From Acidobacteriota bacterium (GTDB taxonomy: Bacteria; Acidobacteriota; Terriglobia; UBA7540), in assembly GCA_021827245.1 (NCBI GenBank), contig JAKAWN010000079.1, positions 1-19,459 of the forward strand: a stretch of 19,459 nucleotides of DNA. The letters run 5' to 3'. The translations under genes were made by a program, and so were the position numbers. Of this stretch, positions 6,433 through 13,714 are shown in pieces; positions within the stretch are counted from its first letter, which is position 1, and the number at the start of each line of letters is the position of its first letter. The notes beneath the pieces were generated by a model. The model saw nothing but the letters and a program-made list of their open reading frames with translations. It was not told the origin of the DNA and made no database searches.

Positions 6433-7815
6433 TTGGACCAACCTACCACAACACAGCGTTTGTTGTTTCCAAACATTTTCCCCAAGCCCGTCGTGGCGGA
6501 GTTCGACCAGCGCGAAGGCAGTTCCGACGGCGGCGCGATCCTGCTGAAGGCGGCTGACCTGCGGCTGGGATTGACGGCCGCGCTGGCCGATTGTCTGGAA
6601 GACGAGCGACAGGCGGGCAAGGTCGAGCACGAGATGGAAGAGCTGCTGGGGCAGCGCATTTACGGCATCGCGTGTGGTTATGCCGACGCCAACGACGCGG
6701 CGCGGCTGCTGTCGGATCCTATCCACAAGCCGCTGGCGGGACGTGACCCGGTCGAGGGCGCGGACTTGGCTTCGCAGCCGACACTCTCTCGCTTTGAGAA
6801 CGCGGTGGACCGCAAGCAGCTCTATCGGATGGGCGAGCGGCTGGCCGAGCGCGTGATCGAGCGGCATCGCCGGCGTCTCAAGGGGCGGGCGCGGCGCATC
6901 ACCCTGGATCTCGATCCGACCGACGATCCCACCCACGGCGCGCAGCAGTTGAGCTTCTTTAACGGGCACTACGACTCCTGGTGCTACTTGCCGGTGCTGG
7001 GCTTCCTGACCTTCAACGACGAGCGGGAGCAATATCTGTTCACAGCCATGCTGCGACCGGGCAAGGCGGTGGCCAGCGTCGGGGCGGTGGGCCCGCTGCG
7101 GCGCATCCTGAAGAAGCTGCGCCGCGCTTTTCCCGGCGTGCGGATTCGCGTGCGGCTGGACGGCGGATTTGCCGACCCTGAGGTGCTGGACTTTCTGGAT
7201 GCCCAGCCTGAGGTCGAGTACGTGGTGGGGATGGCCAAAAATGCGGTGTTGGAGCGCCTCGCTCGCCCCTCCCTGCGCCGGGCTCGCCGGTGGTCGAAGC
7301 AGGCGGGGCAGCCCAAGCACGTCTATGGGGAAGGCCTTTACGCGACCAAGAAGACTGGGTCGCATCGGCGCCGCGTCATCCATAAAGCCGAGGTGGTGCG
7401 GCAGCAAGGCAAGGAACCCAAAGACAACCCGCGCTTCGTTATCACCAACCTCCTTCAGACGCCGCAGTGGATTTACGAGCGCGTTTATGGCCCGTGCGGC
7501 GACATCGAAAACCGCGTCAAGGAATTGCACGAGGGCTTGAAGATCGACCGCACCAGTTGCACGAGCTTTTGGGCGAATCAGTTGCGGGTGCTGATGACCG
7601 CGGCGGCCTACGTGCTGATGCAGGAGGTGCGGCTGCGGGCGGCCGGCACCGCTTGCGCCCGGGCGCAGGTCGGGACGCTGCGCGAGCGGTTGCTCAAACT
7701 GGGAGCCCACGTGCGGCGCTCGGTGCGTCGCGTGGTGATTCATCTGCCCGCCTCGTTTCCCTGCCTCACCAGCTTCCGCCAGATCGCCCTGGCCCTCGGC
7801 GCCGGGAGCGGATAA
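6433..7815 (+). CDS. IS1380-family DDE transposase
   Basis: The 460-residue protein has the IS1380 layout: an N-terminal region with SSDGGAILLKAADLRLGLTA, the QPTLSRFEN block, then the DDE core. Likely catalytic residues are the Asp cluster at 159-165 (LDLDPTDDPTHG), Asp243 in RLDGGF, and Glu359 in ENRVKELHEGLK, which is the conserved E-x-x-x-K-E-x-K-like helix of this family. It cuts and pastes the surrounding element. TTG 6433 is taken as the start because GGAGG lies 7 bases upstream and no in-frame ATG precedes it. The frame is uninterrupted and full length, so the transposase may be active. The long antisense frame opposite it is a by-product of GC-rich coding DNA. Confidence 0.93.
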   Translation: MDQPTTTQRLLFPNIFPKPVVAEFDQREGSSDGGAILLKAADLRLGLTAALADCLEDERQAGKVEHEMEELLGQRIYGIACGYADANDAARLLSDPIHKPLAGRDPVEGADLASQPTLSRFENAVDRKQLYRMGERLAERVIERHRRRLKGRARRITLDLDPTDDPTHGAQQLSFFNGHYDSWCYLPVLGFLTFNDEREQYLFTAMLRPGKAVASVGAVGPLRRILKKLRRAFPGVRIRVRLDGGFADPEVLDFLDAQPEVEYVVGMAKNAVLERLARPSLRRARRWSKQAGQPKHVYGEGLYATKKTGSHRRRVIHKAEVVRQQGKEPKDNPRFVITNLLQTPQWIYERVYGPCGDIENRVKELHEGLKIDRTSCTSFWANQLRVLMTAAAYVLMQEVRLRAAGTACARAQVGTLRERLLKLGAHVRRSVRRVVIHLPASFPCLTSFRQIALALGAGSG

Positions 7816-8092
7816 CCGCGCAGCGTCGGCTGACTGACTCCTGAGGAAATCCCTTCGGCCCTCCCATTGCAAGGCGGTGGTGTCCTCGAAATCAGCCCCG
7901 TGCTTGCCTTTACCTCGCACCCAACTCATTGAACCCGCTCCAGGTCGCCGGACAAACCTTCCGCACACGCTCAGGCTGTCCCAAAAACCTCAGACCCGCC
8001 CTTGGCCGCCCCTTCGTGAATAAAGCGGGTTAAGCGTTGAAATTGCCATATTCACCTTCCACTGTAAAATATTGGGCAGCCGAGAGCAGTTA
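7816..8092. other. 3' part of the IS1380 element and short spacer
   Basis: The bases from 7816 to 8034 lie between the transposase stop and the right inverted repeat of the insertion sequence, and hold no recognisable gene. The following 58 bases to 8092 are spacer before the stop of the minus-strand NifX/DUF1847 gene. The long antisense frame over the transposase extends into this part but is not considered real. Confidence 0.6.
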
Positions 8093-9128
8093 TTACTTCG
8101 GTGCCGCACCGGCTCCGCGCCAAGTGCCTTCGGTTGCCTCTTTCAAGTACTGATCGGAGTACACGGCGCCGATCGGGTTATTGGCCAGGACTTGTCCTTG
8201 ACGAAGAGCGTTGTTACCGGCGCTTCGCTGGATTGGGAGAAGGTGCAGTCCGCCCCGATGCACAGGCCGACCACCACGTTAAGATCGGTCGAAATCCGGT
8301 TTAGTACCTCCGCCTGACCCTGGGGATTGCAGGCCACTTGCCTCGCCAGTATTTCCCCGTTCACCGCGTACAATCCGCCGAGCGGATCAGGCACGACAAT
8401 CCCGCCGACTTTGCAGCACACCGGGTATACAGTGAAGAATCGCCGGAACACCCGAGCCACAATTTCGGCATGCTCCAGCAGGTCGGCACAGTAGGCCAGC
8501 CCGATACGCGGTAGCGCATTTCGAGACAGTGACAGATCAACTCGGACAGACGGCTAAGCGTTCTCTCTTTTTCATTGGCGACATCCAACGATGCTTCGAG
8601 CATGCGTATCGTGGTTGAATCCCTGTCAGCAGGCGAACTCGATGCTTTCGCGGACTCGCAGAACACTCCCCGCAGGCATTCGTGGTCCCGGCATGCCAGG
8701 CAGTCGACTAGACCGCAATCTTCCGGTTTTTCTGGGGGGCTATTACCAGGCGATTCATCGAGTGTTGACAAATCATCTCGCTCGGCAAGATGATGGTTCT
8801 CGCGAGGAACCAGGCCAACGCCGCGACGCAGCATCCCGGTTTGCAGGGCATCAAGCAGTTCGTGGATCGACCCTGCGACGTTGTCAATTACCTCGACGTG
8901 GCGTCCGGTAAGGAACTGGCGTTCCTCGCGACTGATGCCGCCACACACCAGAGCACCGATTCGCGACTCCAAAAGAACCTTCGCCAACTCAAGGAGACCG
9001 CGACGCTCCATCTGCATCGTTGACTCCGGAGTGGCGCGATTTCTCCGCCTGACGACCACCAAAACCGAATCGGCAAGAATGCAGCGGGGCGCGACACGAT
9101 CGCCAACTAGAGTGATGCCGTATCGCAT
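8093..9128 (-). pseudogene. NifX-like / DUF1847 fusion protein with two frameshifts
   Basis: The N-terminal 110 or so residues (MRYGITLVGDRVAPRCILAD, later VLLESRIGALVCGGIS and a VEVIDNVAGSIHELLDAL block) resemble the NifX/NafY/NifB-C-terminal fold that carries Fe-Mo cofactor precursors. A cysteine-rich linker follows (CGLVDCLACRDHECLRGVFC), then a DUF1847 putative metal-binding domain with RRIGLAYCADLLEHAEIVAR, FFTVYPVCCKVGGI, CNPQGQAEVLN, TDLNVVVGLC and SEAPVTTLFVKDK. Continuity needs one extra base near 8507-8512 and one near 8189-8191; the restored gene ends at 8093 (TAA). The start at 9128 has GAGAGG 6 bases upstream; an in-frame ATG at 9170 is less likely. It diverges from the sigma-54-type operon and shares its 400-base upstream region. 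The protein may sense or carry metal or Fe-S cofactors; this is inferred from the domains only. Confidence 0.7.
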
Positions 9129-9206
9129 TCGCAACCTCTCGTGATCGGCAATCAGCAACTGCGATGCCAAACGCAGGCACTCACGGTAAATCGACCAGGT
9201 CTGAGC

Positions 9207-9336
9207 GTTGCAGAAGGCGCAACACCTGCGAAGGTGCGGAACATGACCGGTCCTTCATGCCAAGGGTAAAGTGGTTCAGGAGTGTCGCACGATGTTGCGC
9301 CTGCAACGACATGTTGCAACACTTGCGACAGGTTGC
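9207..9336. promoter_or_regulatory. Cluster of GTTGC/GCAAC half-sites, candidate activator-binding region
   Basis: Seven half-sites occur within 130 bases: GTTGC at 9207, 9294, 9313 and 9332, and GCAAC at 9219, 9303 and 9316. One pair forms the perfect palindrome TGTTGCAACA (9312-9321); others form inverted pairs with 4-, 5- and 7-base spacers. Chance expectation for this 5-mer on both strands is about 0.25 in such a length. The cluster lies about 140-270 bases upstream of the sigma-54-type promoter, the normal place for an enhancer-binding activator. Confidence 0.6.
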
Positions 9337-9475
9337 AGCGCTCGCACCTACCGATTCACTCTTCGGCATATGTCAATACGGATCAGTAATAAGTGCCAAC
9401 AACCGGCTGCTTTCGCTGCTAGTTAAGCACAACGCGAGACAGGCCCGACTTCTGAAGGGTGTCGAAGGCGTGTGC

Positions 9476-9491
9476 TGGCACGGACATTGCA
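9476..9491 (+). promoter_or_regulatory. Sigma-54 (-24/-12) promoter
   Basis: TGGCACGGACATTGCA fits the RpoN consensus TGGCACG-N4-TTGCA exactly, with GG at 9477-9478 and GC at 9489-9490 ten bases apart. Transcription would start near 9502, about 28 bases before the ATG of the HdrD-like gene, whose AGGAA ribosome-binding site lies in between. Sigma-54 promoters need an ATPase activator bound upstream. Confidence 0.8.
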
Positions 9492-9529
9492 TATCAGCGT
9501 GGAGAATTCGAGTGTGCAGGAATCTTTCT

Positions 9530-10600
9530 ATGAGCGAAACGATAAATTTCGGAACGATCTCCAAGACGGTACTTCCCGGGCCAAAGAAGTACCCGTACTA
9601 CGTTGAGATGCCAGTGGCTGAGAATCGTGTCGAACGCTTCCTGGAGGCTTTCGCTGCGGTTCTCCGATACAGCGACTACAAGCCACTGCTTGACTCTTAC
9701 TCCAAATCGAGACCGAAGTGCAGCCGCTGCGCAGTGGCGTGTCCCGTCTTCCAGGCAACGAAGGATGAGCGGGATGTCCCCTGTTATCGCTCCGGCCTGC
9801 TTCTGGACACGTACGAGCACTATTTTACGATTGGCGGCTGGCGGAAATCCCGGCCCGCAGGCGGCTTCGAACTGACCGAAGAAATCATCGACGAAATGGC
9901 GGATGGTTTCTACCGTTGTACTGCTTGTCGTCGCTGCACCCGCGAGTGCCCGCTGAGCATCGACCACGCCCTGGTCACTCACCTGGGCCGGTACATATTG
10001 AGTTAGATCGGTATCGTTCCGAAGGCCTTGCGAGTAAGCGTACGGGAACAGCTCGAAGGCGAAACCCACAACACGTCGAAAATTCCCAAGGTGGCTTTAC
10101 TGGACACGCTGGAATTCCTCTCCGAAGAGATGGAAGAGAATCTGGGAGTGAAGGTCGTCTTCCCGGTTGATGAGCGCGACCGGGACTTTGTCTTCTTCAC
10201 CGCCGTAAGCGACTACCTCCTCGAGCCGGACACCCTCATGGGCAATGCCGCCGCCCTCTATGCAGAGGGCGACTGGGACCGCCGGGCGATTGGCACGGAG
10301 AATTTCGATGGCATCAATTACGGTCTGTTCTATAGCGACTGGCACCTCGAACGGATCATCAAGCAACTGGTCGCAAAGGTTACCCGGCTGAACGGGAAAT
10401 CCCCCCTGATCGGAGAGTGTGGCCACGCTTCCCGATCGGCTCACGACTTTGTGCCCGTGTCGGTGGCGAAGAGCCCTACCGGGTGGTGAATTTCATGGAG
10501 TACACACTGGACTGCATCCGCAAAGGGAAAATCAGCCTCGATCCCAACATTGTCACGGCGCGAGTGACTTACCATGACCCGTGCAACATCGCGCGCTCCG
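9530..10600 (+). pseudogene. HdrD/HmcF-like Fe-S oxidoreductase, disrupted
   Basis: The N-terminal half is a two-cluster ferredoxin domain: KCSRCAVACPVFQAT (only three Cys of the first cluster are evident) and YRCTACRRCTRECPLSIDH (C-x2-C-x2-C-x3-CP). The C-terminal part resembles the CCG-type Hdr domain (IGECGHASRSAHDFVP, later VTYHDPCNIARSG). Proteins of this kind (HdrD, DsrK, HmcF, TmcB) handle disulfide-linked electron transfer at membrane complexes. Three lesions are seen: an in-frame TAG at 10004-10006 between YILS and IGIVPKALRVSV; a frameshift at about 10451-10462; and loss of everything after DPCNIARSG at about 10595, where cytochrome b sequence begins in another frame. The second CCG motif is missing. 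ATG 9530 follows AGGAA and the sigma-54-type promoter. This is the first gene of a four-gene remnant operon. Confidence 0.75.
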
Positions 10601-10865
10601 GCTGGCGCTCCTGGTGGCTGTTATGGCTCCCTTTGCCACCGGCTACATGGCGATGCATCCGCAGTAGGACCCGTCACCGTGGCCGGTAATGATGCTGGCT
10701 CACCTGCTGAGCGCCGACCTGCTGTTTGTTCTGGTTCCTTTCACAAAGCTGTCGCATATCGTTCTGTTCTTTTTCGACCGGATCTCCGCACTGCATTGGC
10801 AGCTACGCCCAGGTGCGGGCGACAGGGTTGCAGAGGTTCTATACGGTGAGGAGGCCCGGGTCTGA
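10596..10865 (+). pseudogene. Cytochrome b-like membrane subunit (HmcE/NarI type), N-terminus deleted
   Basis: The frame from about 10596 encodes a membrane segment (LRLALLVAVMAPFATGYMAM), then VMMLAHLLSADLLFVLVPFT, KLSHIVLFFFDRISALHW and a GAGDRVAEVLYGEE end. HmcE/TmcC/NarI-like cytochromes b have this pattern, with helix His residues that bind haem (here HLLSAD and KLSH). The N-terminal helices are absent because the sequence joins directly to the HdrD-like gene. An in-frame TAG at 10665-10667 (after MHPQ) also interrupts it. The TGA stop overlaps the next gene's ATG (TGATG at 10863-10867), showing the original operon layout. The protein would have passed electrons between the quinone pool and the cytoplasmic HdrD-like subunit. 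Confidence 0.7.
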
Positions 10866-11645
10866 TGTACGGAATTCTTGTCGCTGTCACGAAGTGCATT
10901 GATTGCCAAGGATGCGCGGACGCGTGCGTTAAGCTTTTTGGGTTTAATCAGTGGCAAGCCATGCACGACCTGGCGGTTACGGCCGACGGTCTTTCGGCAC
11001 ACCGGGCATGCACAGTACTCAATGTCGGTGACGGTCAATTCGCCCGCAAGAGCTGCATGCACTGCCTGGAACCAAGTTGCGTCTCGGCTTGCCCGGTGGG
11101 GGGCATTGACGAAAACTCCCGAGGGGCCGGTCGTCTACGATCGCAGCAAGTGTATTGGCTGCCGTTATTGCATGCTGGCCTGTCCATTCCATGTACCCCG
11201 GTACCAATGGGGCAAGACGCTCCCGTATATGGTGAAGTGCAATATGTGCGCCGACCGCCTCGCCCGCAATGAACTGCCCGCTTGCGTGGAGACCTGTCCC
11301 CAGAAGGCCCTGACGTTCGGTGACCGCGACTCGTTGCTCAAGGAAGCGCGCGCGTCGATCCGGCAAGGTCCACGGCGGTACATCAACCATATCTGGGGCG
11401 AGCGAGAGTTTGGTGGCACCTGTGTGATGTATATCAGCGACGTTGACCTGGCCGCGCTGGGTTGGCCTGCCGGGCGAGCGGCGCCCATCCCCTCCCTGAC
11501 CGAACCTCTGCTCCATAAAACACCCTTCTTCGCCCTGGGAATTGTGTCTGGGTTAGCGGGGCTCAACTGGATTGTCCAGCGACAGGATGAGCTCGCATCA
11601 CATCCGGAGGAGTATTCAAAACACGGGATGAATCGCGATGAATAG
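10865..11645 (+). pseudogene. Four-cluster ferredoxin subunit (HybA/HmcB-like) with one frameshift
   Basis: Four cysteine groups are visible: KCIDCQGCADAC, SCMHCLEPSCVSACPVG, KCIGCRYCMLACPFHVPRYQ, and KCNMCADRLARNELPACVET, as in the electron-transfer subunits of Hmc, HybA and formate dehydrogenase complexes. Near the C-terminus a hydrophobic segment (TPFFALGIVSGLAGLNWIVQ) looks like a HybA-type membrane anchor. The frame breaks in a run of six G (11098-11103); removing one G joins CVSACPVG to ALTKTPEGPVVYD. GGAGG precedes ATG 10865, which overlaps the preceding stop. A single indel in a homopolymer could be a sequencing error, so this gene may be functional in the organism. Confidence 0.8.
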
Positions 11646-12510
11646 CCAGACCCGTACCATTAAAGACATTCTGTGGGTTATCGCCCTCGCCGGCCTGGTA
11701 GGGACTTGCCTGCGTCTATGGTTCGGACTTGGTGCCACGACAACCTTTCCGATGCTGTGCCTTGGGGATTGTGGAAGATTCTCAACATGGTGGCGGGAGT
11801 GGCCCTTTCCACGAGCGGGTTTACCGTCGGGTTCCTTGTCTACGTGGTGGGACTGAAGCGATTTCAATCGTTCATGAAGCCGGCGATCTTGATCGCGTTT
11901 CTCGGGTACGGCTGCTCCTCGACAGCCTTGCTGCTGGATATCGGGATGTCGCAGCGATTCTGGCACCCGATGTTTATGTGGAACGACAATTCGTTTTTGT
12001 TCGAAGTCTTCTGGTGCGTGCTGTTCTACTTCACGGTCACTGCTATCGAGTTGTCGCCCTTCATCTTCGAGCGCTTTCGGGCCCAAAAAGTTGCTCACTT
12101 CCTCCATCCAATCGCTTTCTTCATCGTTGTGATTGGGATTACACTCTCCTGCCTTCACCATTCTTCCTTGGGTTCGGTTTTCCTGGTGACACCTCAGAGG
12201 CTTTACCCTCTTTGGTACACACCGTGGCTGCCCCTGCTCTTCGTGACCTCCGCGATGGGTGCAGGGCTTATGGTCATAGTTTTGGTAAAGCTCCTCTGGG
12301 CGCATTGGTACGATCCGGACTCGGTTTTCGCTACCGATGCTAAGCATTCAGGCGGGTTGAATCCGATTGCCGACAGCAGCCTCGCTCGCGTCTCTTCCCA
12401 AACCTCCGAAGAACCAGATATGCCGCAAATACACTCCCTGGCGACCATCGCGGCCGGGATACTCAGTGTCTACCTCGCTCTAAGGATTGCCGATTTGTTC
12501 TTGTACGGCG
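11638..12510 (+). pseudogene. HybB/NrfD-type quinol-interacting membrane protein, frameshifted, C-terminus lost
   Basis: The N-terminal part contains RLWFGLGATT followed, after a break, by NLSDAVPWGLWKILNMVAGV; together they give the HybB signature GLGATTNLSD-x2-PWGLW. About eight hydrophobic helices follow, for example GFTVGFLVYVVGLKRF, FWHPMFMWNDNSFLFEVFW, and LATIAAGILSVYLALRIADL. One A is missing at about 11742 (ACAAC should be ACAAAC). NrfD-like proteins take electrons from or give them to membrane quinones. Homology ends at LRIADLFLYG (about 12505), where the normal final helices should follow; instead QmoC-like sequence takes over in another frame. ATG 11638 overlaps the stop of the ferredoxin gene. 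With the three upstream genes it would form a quinone-linked Hmc-like complex. Confidence 0.75.
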
Positions 12511-13587
12511 GTTTGTCCGCTGTCGGAGGGCAATACACCGTTCCCCCGGAAATTGGTCCGCTACGCGCAGTTGGGCTCGAAAGAGAAGCTGATGGAAGAT
12601 CCCGGGCCATGGCTCTGCTTCTATTGCGGTGAGTGCTCGAAGTACTGCCCGCGCAAGGCCAACCCGGGCGAGACCATGATGGCCCTGCGCCGCTACCTGA
12701 CCTCCGAGTACGACTGGACGGGCCTGTCGCGGCTGATGTACCGCTCGGCTTTCTGGGAGATCGGCATTCTGGCCCTGGTCTCCGCCATCATCGTGGCGCT
12801 TTTCACCTTGCCTCAGAGCTTTGGTTTCGGCCTGCTCAGCCGCTCGGGCGCGGCGCCCCTGCACACGGTGATGCTCGGCAAGTTCGCACCAGTCGGCATG
12901 GTGGACATGGGCGACAGGATCATGGCTTTGTTTCTCAGCTTCTTTCTGCTGACTAACGCCGCCCGCATGTTCTGCCACCTGACGCGAGGCCAGAAGATTC
13001 CCGCGCGCTTGTACTTTACGCACCTGCCGCACCTGATCGTCCATGCCGCAACGCAGAAGCGGTGGCATGAGTGCAAGGACAGTGAAACGACCAGGAACTG
13101 GATTCGCCACCTGCTGCTGGTTACCGGCTACGTCACGATGTTCACGCTCGTGGTGATCTTCCTGCCGTGGTTTCAGGTGGACAGCACGAGCGTTCACTGG
13201 ACCAGCTTCCTGGGTTACTACGCGACGGCGGTTCTGGTGGGTGCGACGGTCTGGATGCTGATCGACCGCATCCGGCAGCACGGGGAAATGTACCAGTTCA
13301 GCCACCTGTCGGACTGGCTGTTTCCGATCCTGCTCTTTCTGACGGCGGTGACGGGCATCGGGATGCACGTACTGCGGGTGAACGATCTCCCGATGGCGAC
13401 TTACGTAATGTACACGGTGCACTTGGCGATTGCGGTGCCGATGCTGGCTGTCGAGGTGCCCTTTGGCAAGTGGGCGCACCTGTTGTACAGGCCGCTGGCA
13501 ATTTACCTGGCTGGAGTCAGAAGAGAGGCAGCCGAATCCTTAAGCCGGGAGACGGCTGCGGTCAGCGAAGTGGCCGCGCAAGTATAG
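12487..13587 (+). CDS. qmoC: QmoC-like (HdrC-HdrE fusion) membrane Fe-S/cytochrome b subunit, N-terminus missing
   Basis: The product carries the tail of a first ferredoxin cluster (CTAVCPLSEGNTPFPRK), a second cluster CFYCGECSKYCPRKANPG, then six or so membrane helices with His residues (FCHLTRGQKIPARLYFTHLP, MHVLRVNDLPMATYVMYTVH). QmoC is the membrane subunit of the Qmo complex, which links menaquinol to the AprAB step of sulfate reduction. The N-terminus is abnormal. A stop TAA lies at 12481-12483, the first cluster reads CSCTAVCP instead of C-x2-C-x2-C-x3-CP, and no ribosome-binding site precedes TTG 12487. The sequence to its left belongs to the NrfD gene in another frame. From 12500 to the TAG at 13585-13587 the frame is intact. 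It could also be another HdrC-HdrE-type fusion; no qmoA or qmoB is in the window. Confidence 0.7.
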   Translation: MPICSCTAVCPLSEGNTPFPRKLVRYAQLGSKEKLMEDPGPWLCFYCGECSKYCPRKANPGETMMALRRYLTSEYDWTGLSRLMYRSAFWEIGILALVSAIIVALFTLPQSFGFGLLSRSGAAPLHTVMLGKFAPVGMVDMGDRIMALFLSFFLLTNAARMFCHLTRGQKIPARLYFTHLPHLIVHAATQKRWHECKDSETTRNWIRHLLLVTGYVTMFTLVVIFLPWFQVDSTSVHWTSFLGYYATAVLVGATVWMLIDRIRQHGEMYQFSHLSDWLFPILLFLTAVTGIGMHVLRVNDLPMATYVMYTVHLAIAVPMLAVEVPFGKWAHLLYRPLAIYLAGVRREAAESLSRETAAVSEVAAQV

Positions 13588-13592
13588 TGGCA

Positions 13593-13610
13593 CGGGGCCC
13601 GCGCGCCCCG
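13593..13610 (+). other. GC-rich hairpin between qmoC-like and dsrA
   Basis: CGGGGC (13593-13598) pairs with GCCCCG (13605-13610) across a 6-base loop, just after the stop codon of the qmoC-like gene. There is no T run after it, so it is not a standard terminator. It may stabilise or separate the two transcript parts in the 127-base gap before dsrA. Confidence 0.3.
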
Positions 13611-13714
13611 GCTGTGCAGGTTGCCGGCGAGCTTAGAAGGCGCGAAGGCAAGTGCCGGAGAAAAGACAACGATAGCTGGAACCACCAAGAGGCGGTTCAC
13701 AGAAGGAGACAAGG

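Larger units (their letters stand above)
6334..8034 (+). mobile_element. IS1380-family insertion sequence, complete with terminal inverted repeats
   Basis: The ends CTTAACCCGCATAATCCACG (6334-6353) and the reverse complement of 8015-8034 (CTTAACCCGCTTTATTCACG) match at 16 of 20 positions, with the first ten identical. The enclosed 1701 bases hold one transposase gene, the usual size for IS1380 elements. The four bases outside each end (TGCC on the left, CGTT on the right) differ, so no target-site duplication is visible. That suggests a deletion or recombination event at one end after insertion. It separates the methylase fragment on the left from the NifX/DUF1847 gene on the right. Confidence 0.85.
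9129..9529. other. Shared divergent regulatory region
   Basis: The 401 bases between the NifX/DUF1847 gene (leftward) and the HdrD-like gene (rightward) contain the half-site cluster and the sigma-54-type promoter described separately. No credible gene is present: frames through this interval have no ribosome-binding site and no recognisable product. Confidence 0.6.

Noticed and set aside
6358..7968. Long 536-residue frame on the minus strand
   Set aside because: It lies antisense to the complete IS1380 transposase, has low-complexity His/Arg/Gln/Pro composition and no recognisable domain.
10004..10667. TAG codons at 10004 and 10665 as recoded sense codons
   Set aside because: TAG is used as the real stop of dsrB, dsrD, dsrC and the qmoC-like gene, and the same genes carry frameshifts and a deletion, so nonsense mutation is the simpler view.
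12463..13479. 338-residue minus-strand frame rich in His, Arg and Gln
   Set aside because: It is the antisense of the qmoC-like gene and has no recognisable motif.
13589..13602. Possible second sigma-54 promoter TGGCACG before dsrA
   Set aside because: GG and GC are ten bases apart, but the -12 part reads CCGC instead of TTGC and the site overlaps a GC hairpin.
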